Made by a program: the position numbers and the translations under genes. From Clostridia bacterium (GTDB lineage Bacteria > Bacillota_A > Clostridia > Oscillospirales > Acutalibacteraceae), in the NCBI GenBank assembly GCA_017390825.1, contig JAFPAK010000113.1, forward strand, positions 1 to 11,696: DNA of 11,696 nt. Direction: 5' to 3'. Below are positions 6,796 to 11,696 of this stretch, one piece after another; position 1 is the stretch's first letter, and each line of letters begins with the position of its first letter. The notes beneath the pieces were generated by a model that worked only from the letters and a program-made list of their open reading frames with translations, did no database searches and was not told where the DNA came from.

Positions 6796-7722
6796 ATGAA
6801 CATTGTTTTTATGGGAACACCTGATTTTGCCGCCAGGTGTCTTGAAGCGTTGCTCGATTCTGAGCATACCGTTAATGCGGTATTTACACAACCGGATAAG
6901 CCGGTAGGCAGAAAAAGAATAATGACTCCTCCGGCTGTTAAGGTGCTGGCACAAAGACATAATATTCCTGTGTATCAGCCGACTACTCTGCGAGAAGGAG
7001 TCGGCTATGAGATACTTAAAGAATATAATCCGGATATCTGTGTAGTTGTTGCATATGGTAAGCTTTTACCTAGTGATATACTTAATATGCCAAAATACGG
7101 ATGTATTAACATACATGGTTCACTTTTGCCAAAATACAGAGGCGCTGCGCCTATACAATGGGCTGTTGCTAACGGTGAAAAGGTGACCGGTGTCACTTCA
7201 ATGCTTCTTGACGAAGGTATGGACACAGGCGCAATCCTTTTTAAAAAAGAGAGAGAAATATTAAGTGATGATAATGCTGAAACAATGTATGAAAAATTGA
7301 GCGTTGATGGCGGAAAACTATTGCTGGATACACTTGATGCACTTGAAAAGGGGACGGTGACTCCTACTAAACAAAACGATGATTATGCTACCAATGCACC
7401 TATCATAAGCAAAAACGACGGCATAATCGATTGGAATAAGTCGGCTTACAGTATCAACTGTTTCATAAGGGGGATGTATATCTGGCCTGTTGCTCATTCA
7501 GTAATTGATGGTAAGTCATTGAAAATTTTCAGAGCAGAGGTAATTGAGAATATCAATTCAATCCCGGGAGTTATTATTCAGGGGCAAAAAGACCTAATAG
7601 TAGGATGCGGTGAAAATTCTGCATTGAAGATCATTGAACTTCAACAGGAAGGCTCAAAACGAATGAATGCTGCTGATTTTATGCGAGGCAGAGGATTCAT
7701 CGAAAATAAATTTGAATTTTAG
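6796..7722 (+). CDS. fmt: Methionyl-tRNA formyltransferase
   Basis: Fmt transfers a formyl group from 10-formyltetrahydrofolate to initiator Met-tRNA, producing the fMet-tRNA used in translation initiation. The 308-residue product shows the N-terminal formyltransferase fold starting MNIVFMGTPDFAA, the catalytic cluster Asn105-Ile-His107 within NIHGSLLPKYRGAAPIQWA, and Asp143 in LLDEGMDTGAIL. The PDKPVGRKRIM loop near residues 33-43 is the tRNA-contacting loop of the family. The C-terminal tRNA-binding domain runs from about residue 205 to the end (ADFMRGRGFIENK). The RBS GAGGAA (6785-6790) lies in the end of def, 5 bases before the ATG. The rsmB RBS overlaps the fmt stop codon. Confidence 0.97.
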   Translation: MNIVFMGTPDFAARCLEALLDSEHTVNAVFTQPDKPVGRKRIMTPPAVKVLAQRHNIPVYQPTTLREGVGYEILKEYNPDICVVVAYGKLLPSDILNMPKYGCINIHGSLLPKYRGAAPIQWAVANGEKVTGVTSMLLDEGMDTGAILFKKEREILSDDNAETMYEKLSVDGGKLLLDTLDALEKGTVTPTKQNDDYATNAPIISKNDGIIDWNKSAYSINCFIRGMYIWPVAHSVIDGKSLKIFRAEVIENINSIPGVIIQGQKDLIVGCGENSALKIIELQQEGSKRMNAADFMRGRGFIENKFEF

Positions 7723-7732
7723 GGAGAAATCT

Positions 7733-9058
7733 ATGGCAAATGCGCGTAAGATTGCTGTTAAAGCACTTATGAAGATGGATAGTGATGATGCGTATTCAAA
7801 TATCGTTATCAACAACGCTTTGAATAATTCCGAACTGACAGGTGTTGACAGAGCTTTTTGTTCAGTTCTTTTTTACGGTACTCTAGAGAGAAGGATCACT
7901 CTTGATCATATTCTTTCAAAGTACTGTAAGCAGCCGTTGGCGGAAATGAATAATGCGATTGTCAATATACTGCGATGTGGTATATATCAGCTTAAATATA
8001 TGGATAAAGTACCTGATAGTGCCGCTGTGAATGAATCTGTAAAACTAGCAAAGGTATTGCGCCGTCATTCAAATTCTTCTAATTTTGTTAATGCTGTACT
8101 GCGTGCTTTTATCCGTGATAATAAGGAGATAGAATTGCCTATCGATGAGATAAAAAGAATATCTGTTCTTTATTCCTTACCTGAATGGATCATTAATTCG
8201 CTTATTAATGATTACGGAAAAGAAAACTGTAAGAAAATTGCAGAGGCTTTTTTGAGTCAGCGGCATATATCTGTACGCACAAATACATTGAAAACATCAA
8301 CCCAAAAATTACTCGATATGTTTGTTGAAAACGGAATATCAGCCCATGAAAGTGATATTTGTGCAGACAGTATCGTGATTGAAAAAGGCGGATCGGTCGA
8401 AAATCTTCCGGGATTTTCAGAAGGCTTGTTTCATGTGCAGGATATATCCTCGTCACTTTGTGCCAAGGCACTTGATGCTGAAAAAGATATGCGAGTGATA
8501 GATGTTTGTGCAGCACCGGGAGGAAAAAGCTTTACTGTTGCCGAAATAATGCATAACACCGGTGAAGTCTATGCACTTGATCTGTATGAACAAAAGGTTG
8601 GTCTTATCAGAAGATCTGCCGAAAGATTAGGTATCAAGAATCTGACTTCTGTTGTCTGCAATGCCAAAAAACCAAACGATAATTTTGGTGAATTTGACCG
8701 TGTTTTGTGCGATTTGCCTTGTTCGGGTACCGGAATTTTAGGCAAAAAGCCCGAAATTCGTTACAAAAATGTAGCATTGCTTGACACATTAAGTGATTTA
8801 CAGTATGATTTACTTGTAAAAAGTTCGTCATATTTAAAAGTGGGCGGAATACTTGTATATTCGACCTGCTCATTGCGTAAGTGTGAAAACAGAGATATTG
8901 CAGAAAAGTTTTTATCTGAAAACCAAAACTTTGAACCATATTCCATATTCAGTAGTATTGAGCGTGGCATTAATGAGCCTGATAATATGCTCACATTACT
9001 GCCGCATATTCACAATACAGACGGATTTTTCATCAGTGCATTTATCAGGACGAGGTGA
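7733..9058 (+). CDS. rsmB: 16S rRNA (cytosine(967)-C(5))-methyltransferase RsmB
   Basis: RsmB makes 5-methylcytosine at position 967 of 16S rRNA in the small ribosomal subunit. The 441-residue product has an N-terminal NusB-like RNA-binding domain (about 1-140, starting MANARKIAVKALMKM) and a C-terminal SAM-dependent methyltransferase domain. Motif I is VIDVCAAPGGKS (255-266). Motif IV is CDLPCSGTG with Cys330, and motif VI is YSTCS with Cys379, the likely nucleophile; this two-cysteine arrangement defines RNA m5C methyltransferases. I chose ATG 7733 because AGGGAG (7721-7726) is 6 bases upstream and the family starts here; the longer open frame overlaps fmt. The gene is followed by rlmN after a very short gap in the same reading frame. 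Confidence 0.96.
   Translation: MANARKIAVKALMKMDSDDAYSNIVINNALNNSELTGVDRAFCSVLFYGTLERRITLDHILSKYCKQPLAEMNNAIVNILRCGIYQLKYMDKVPDSAAVNESVKLAKVLRRHSNSSNFVNAVLRAFIRDNKEIELPIDEIKRISVLYSLPEWIINSLINDYGKENCKKIAEAFLSQRHISVRTNTLKTSTQKLLDMFVENGISAHESDICADSIVIEKGGSVENLPGFSEGLFHVQDISSSLCAKALDAEKDMRVIDVCAAPGGKSFTVAEIMHNTGEVYALDLYEQKVGLIRRSAERLGIKNLTSVVCNAKKPNDNFGEFDRVLCDLPCSGTGILGKKPEIRYKNVALLDTLSDLQYDLLVKSSSYLKVGGILVYSTCSLRKCENRDIAEKFLSENQNFEPYSIFSSIERGINEPDNMLTLLPHIHNTDGFFISAFIRTR
9052..9058 (+). promoter_or_regulatory. Strong ribosome binding site for rlmN at the rsmB stop
   Basis: GAGGTGA is a seven-base match to the Shine-Dalgarno consensus and includes the rsmB TGA. From the end of GAGG there are 9 bases to the ATT at 9065 but 18 bases to the TTG at 9074. 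Comparable GAGG-to-start distances in this cluster are 8 (remA) and 9 (rpoZ), so the site points to the ATT. Confidence 0.65.
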
Positions 9059-9064
9059 GTTTTT

Positions 9065-10081
9065 ATTATTGATTTGAAATCATTAAATCAACAGGAGATG
9101 TCTGATTTAATTGCCGGTCTTGATGAAAAAGCATTTCGTGCAAAGCAGCTGTTTGAATGGATGAACAAAGGTGTAGATTCATTTGAGGAAATGAAGAACA
9201 TTCCGAAGTCGCTTATTGATAAGCTGAAAGAAATGAGTTATATTTCTTTTGCGAAGATCGAGAAAAAGTTTGTATCAAAAATTGACGGAACGGTCAAGTA
9301 CCTATATTCTCTATATGACGGTGAGCTAATCGAATCCGTTGTTATGAAATACAAGCACGGATATTCTGTGTGTGTTTCTACTCAGGCGGGCTGTAATATG
9401 GGGTGTAAATTCTGTGCATCCACTATTGATGGCAAACGCAGGGATCTTACAGCAGGTGAGATCTTGAGTCAGATATTTACGGCAAGTAAGGACCTGGCTG
9501 TTCGTATTTCAAATGTAGTATTGATGGGTATGGGCGAGCCGCTTGATAATTATGATAATACCATTAGATTTCTTGAACTTGTATCTTCTGAAAAAGGGCT
9601 TAATATTGGTATGCGTCATATTTCGCTTTCGACTTGCGGTCTTGTAAATAGAATACATCAGCTTGAAGAATTAAATTTGCAGTTTACTTTATCGATATCA
9701 CTTCATGCACCGTGTGATGAGATAAGAGATCAGATAATGCCGGTGAATAGGAAATACAAGGTAAACGAATTAGTTGATGCTTGCAGATCATATTTTAATA
9801 AAACAGGTAGGCGTATTTCTTTTGAATATGCGTTGATATCAGGACTTAACGATACCAAAGAATGCGCTGATTTATTGGCAAAGCTGCTTGACTTTAATTG
9901 TCATATTAATCTTATACCGGCGAATCCTGTACACAAGGATAAATTTGTTAAGCCTGACAATTCATCTGTATTAAAATTTCAAAATATGCTCATTAAGCGT
10001 GGTCTTAATGCTACAGTACGACGTACTTTAGGGGCTGATATTTCTGCATCTTGCGGTCAGCTCCGTGCAAAGAATACTTGA
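9065..10081 (+). CDS. rlmN: 23S rRNA (adenine(2503)-C(2))-methyltransferase RlmN
   Basis: RlmN is a radical SAM enzyme that methylates C2 of adenosine 2503 in 23S rRNA, near the peptidyl transferase centre, and in some bacteria also tRNA A37. Numbered from 9065 (338 residues), the 4Fe-4S ligands are Cys110, Cys114 and Cys117 (CNMGCKFC). The mechanism's other two cysteines are Cys103 in CVSTQAGC and Cys330 in SCGQL near the C-terminus. GMGEPLDNYDN and the substrate-binding segment SLSTCGLV are typical. The start is uncertain. ATT 9065 gives the family-like N-terminus M-I-D-L-K-S-L and ideal spacing to GAGGTGA. The first conventional start is TTG 9074 (335 residues), which is badly spaced. Function is very secure; the start is not. 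Confidence 0.95.
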   Translation: MIDLKSLNQQEMSDLIAGLDEKAFRAKQLFEWMNKGVDSFEEMKNIPKSLIDKLKEMSYISFAKIEKKFVSKIDGTVKYLYSLYDGELIESVVMKYKHGYSVCVSTQAGCNMGCKFCASTIDGKRRDLTAGEILSQIFTASKDLAVRISNVVLMGMGEPLDNYDNTIRFLELVSSEKGLNIGMRHISLSTCGLVNRIHQLEELNLQFTLSISLHAPCDEIRDQIMPVNRKYKVNELVDACRSYFNKTGRRISFEYALISGLNDTKECADLLAKLLDFNCHINLIPANPVHKDKFVKPDNSSVLKFQNMLIKRGLNATVRRTLGADISASCGQLRAKNT

Positions 10082-10106
10082 TTTAACTTTGAAAGGAGGA
10101 AATTGA

Positions 10107-10835
10107 ATGCGGTGTTTTATGAAAACCGATGTAGGTCGTGTGCGCGAAATTAATGAAGATTGTTGTGAAGTTAAATATTTTGATGACGGATCCTGTCTTT
10201 TAGTTTTATGCGATGGCATGGGTGGTAAAAACGGCGGGGAGATTGCTAGCAGTAAAGTAATGCAAACTTTGATATTTGAGTTTTCACGGCGATATGATAA
10301 AGCTATGTCTGATACTGCTATTAAAGCTGCATTAGTTTCCTCTGCAAGAACAGCAAATATTGCTGTATATGATATTGCCTGTGCAGATGATAACCTCCGA
10401 GGAATGGGCACAACACTTGTTGCGGCTTTTATAAGAGGTGCTGATGCACATATAATACATGCCGGTGACAGTCGTGCATATATATATTCTGATAATGCAT
10501 TAAATCAAATCACGACTGACCATTCGATTGTTCAGCATCTAATTGAGCTTGGACAGATATCGAAAGAGGAAGCAAATACGCATCCCAGAAAGAATATAAT
10601 AACCCGCGCACTTGGCGTTGATGAGTCAATTGATGTTGAATATACATTTCTTGATATTCCCGATAAGTCAATTTTATTGCTTTGTACAGATGGTGTAAGC
10701 AATATGATTACTGATAAAGAATTTGAACAAATTATTCAAAATAACACTTTTGATGATTTGGTTGATATAATCATTGAAACCGCACTTAATAACGGCGGTG
10801 TAGACAACGCAACAATCATTGTTGCTGAGCAATAA
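10107..10835 (+). CDS. prpC: PP2C-type Ser/Thr protein phosphatase (Stp/PrpC)
   Basis: This cytosolic, metal-dependent phosphatase reverses phosphorylation by the PrkC-type kinase encoded next to it. The 242-residue product is close to B. subtilis PrpC in length and carries the PP2C motifs in order: REINED (13-18), DGMGG (36-40, metal ligand Asp36), GMGTTLVAAF, HAGDSRAY (118-125), DHSIVQHLIELGQI, CTDGVSNM with Asp195, and GGVDNATII with Asp233. No membrane segment or signal peptide is present. The ATG at 10107 has AGGAGG (10094-10099) 7 bases upstream; ATG 10119 is also in frame but has no well-placed site. The 25-base gap after rlmN holds no terminator, so it is probably read as part of the same unit. 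Confidence 0.95.
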   Translation: MRCFMKTDVGRVREINEDCCEVKYFDDGSCLLVLCDGMGGKNGGEIASSKVMQTLIFEFSRRYDKAMSDTAIKAALVSSARTANIAVYDIACADDNLRGMGTTLVAAFIRGADAHIIHAGDSRAYIYSDNALNQITTDHSIVQHLIELGQISKEEANTHPRKNIITRALGVDESIDVEYTFLDIPDKSILLLCTDGVSNMITDKEFEQIIQNNTFDDLVDIIIETALNNGGVDNATIIVAEQ

Positions 10836-10859
10836 ATCGTAAAAGGAGATATTGTTATA

Positions 10860-11696
10860 ATGGATAAATTTATCGGAAAACGTCTTGACGGTAGATATGA
10901 GATCAGTGAACTTATCGGCGTTGGCGGTATGGCAGTTGTGTATAAGGCATATGATAATGTTGATGATAGGATCGTAGCTATCAAGATCCTAAAGGACGAA
11001 TTTTTAGCTAATGATGAGTTTAGAAAACGCTTTAAGAATGAGTCTAAGGCGATTGCTGTGCTTTCGCACCCTAATATTGTCAAGGTTTATGATGTTAGCT
11101 TCGGTGATGTTATACAGTATATCGTTATGGAATACATTAACGGCATCACGCTGAAGAAGTATATAGAAAAGCAGGGCATTGTTGATTGGAAAGAAGCTAT
11201 CCATTTCTGTGAACAGATATTAAAGGCATTAAGGCATGCTCATGAAAAAGGCATAATCCATCGTGATATCAAGCCACAGAATATTATGTTGCTGCCGGAC
11301 GGTACTATTAAGGTTACTGATTTTGGTATTGCCAGATTTTCTCGTAGCGAGCAGAAGACCATTACAGATAAAGCAATAGGATCGGTTCATTATATAAGTC
11401 CTGAGCAGGCAAGAGGTGATTTCACCGATGGAAAAGCAGACATATATTCTGTTGGCGTATTGCTTTATGAAATGATTACTGGTAAGGTACCTTTTCAGGC
11501 AGAAAGCGCTGTTTCTGTTGCAATTATGCAGCTTCAGCGCGACCCTCAGCTTCCTACCGAAATCAACGGCTCAATTCCACAAGGTCTTGAGCAGATTACT
11601 ATGCACGCTATGCAGAAAACCCCTGAAAGACGCTATCAGTCCTCGGGTGAAATGCTCAGCGATTTAAGCCAGTTTGTAAGAGACCCCGCTATCACC
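10860..11696 (+). CDS. prkC: PrkC/Stk-type eukaryotic-like Ser/Thr protein kinase (3' partial)
   Basis: The visible 279 codons cover the whole N-terminal kinase domain of a Hanks-type Ser/Thr kinase. The key elements are the glycine loop GVGGMAVVYK (20-29), catalytic Lys42 in AIK, the helix C Glu61, the catalytic loop HRDIKPQN (134-141), and the metal-binding DFG (154-156). The activation segment has Thr167 and Thr169 as likely phosphorylation sites, before GSVHYISPEQARG. The family normally continues with a membrane segment and extracellular PASTA repeats that sense peptidoglycan fragments; these lie past the window end, so whether they exist here cannot be seen. AAGGAG (10843-10848) lies 11 bases before the ATG, rather far. 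The gene follows the phosphatase by 24 bases, as in most Firmicutes. Confidence 0.95.
   Translation, partial: MDKFIGKRLDGRYEISELIGVGGMAVVYKAYDNVDDRIVAIKILKDEFLANDEFRKRFKNESKAIAVLSHPNIVKVYDVSFGDVIQYIVMEYINGITLKKYIEKQGIVDWKEAIHFCEQILKALRHAHEKGIIHRDIKPQNIMLLPDGTIKVTDFGIARFSRSEQKTITDKAIGSVHYISPEQARGDFTDGKADIYSVGVLLYEMITGKVPFQAESAVSVAIMQLQRDPQLPTEINGSIPQGLEQITMHAMQKTPERRYQSSGEMLSDLSQFVRDPAIT

Noticed and set aside
9056..9058. Read-through of the rsmB TGA to make an RsmB-RlmN fusion
   Set aside because: The two genes share a frame with only two codons between the TGA and the ATT start at 9065, but both proteins are complete by family standards and a strong RBS sits at the junction. No recoding signal is visible.
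8853..9077. Open frame of 74 codons on the + strand in the end of rsmB
   Set aside because: It is out of frame with the conserved methyltransferase motifs, is unlike any family I know, and runs across the rlmN start region; it is a shadow of rsmB.
10853..10861. Perfect extended -10 (TGTTATAAT) over the prkC start codon
   Set aside because: There is no matching -35 box at 17 bases (TAAATC), and the transcript would begin inside the prkC coding sequence without its RBS. The match is likely chance in AT-rich DNA.
1..11696. Mobile elements, CRISPR arrays, tRNA/rRNA genes, riboswitches or a novel defence-type island
   Set aside because: No tandem spaced repeats, transposase or integrase motifs, or long non-coding gaps were seen. 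The largest gap is 76 bases, and every gene fits a conserved core neighbourhood.

Overview
The window is a single, densely packed run of twelve genes, all on the + strand. It comes from a low-GC Gram-positive bacterium, most likely a member of the Clostridia and plausibly an Oscillospiraceae/Ruminococcus-like lineage. The evidence is the AT-rich sequence, strong Shine-Dalgarno sites (AAGGAGG, GAGGTG), frequent GTG/TTG starts, and a gene order that closely matches the Firmicutes block known from Bacillus subtilis (yloC-remA-gmk-rpoZ-coaBC-priA-def-fmt-rsmB-rlmN-prpC-prkC). The family-level placement is inference.

Region 1 (2-1808) holds the 3' part of a large radical SAM protein and its overlapping partner, a DUF2344 'radical SAM-linked' protein. 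They form a conserved pair of unproven function. Region 2 (1805-3848) begins with a near-consensus sigma-A-type promoter whose -35 box overlaps the DUF2344 stop codon. It contains yicC, remA, gmk and the short rpoZ gene (59 aa), which are tightly coupled by short gaps or 8-nt overlaps, and it ends with a probable intrinsic terminator. Region 3 (3879-10081) carries priA, def, fmt, rsmB and rlmN: restart of stalled replication forks, the formyl-methionine cycle, and two rRNA methyltransferases. Region 4 (10107-11696) carries a PP2C Ser/Thr phosphatase and the kinase domain of its PrkC-type partner kinase, cut by the window end.

As a set, the genes link nucleotide supply (gmk), transcription (rpoZ), RNA turnover (yicC), fork restart (priA), translation initiation (def, fmt), ribosome modification (rsmB, rlmN) and the growth-coupled phosphatase/kinase switch. 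Compared with B. subtilis, coaBC is missing between rpoZ and priA, and a terminator-like hairpin occupies the gap. No mobile element, CRISPR array, tRNA, rRNA or riboswitch is visible, and there is no gene-free stretch over 100 bases.

I find no new multi-gene system here. The points worth a second look are a likely ATT start codon for rlmN, the terminator inside the cluster with no visible priA promoter, an inverted repeat on the yicC promoter, the placement of the radical SAM/DUF2344 pair, and an unusual P-loop residue in Gmk.
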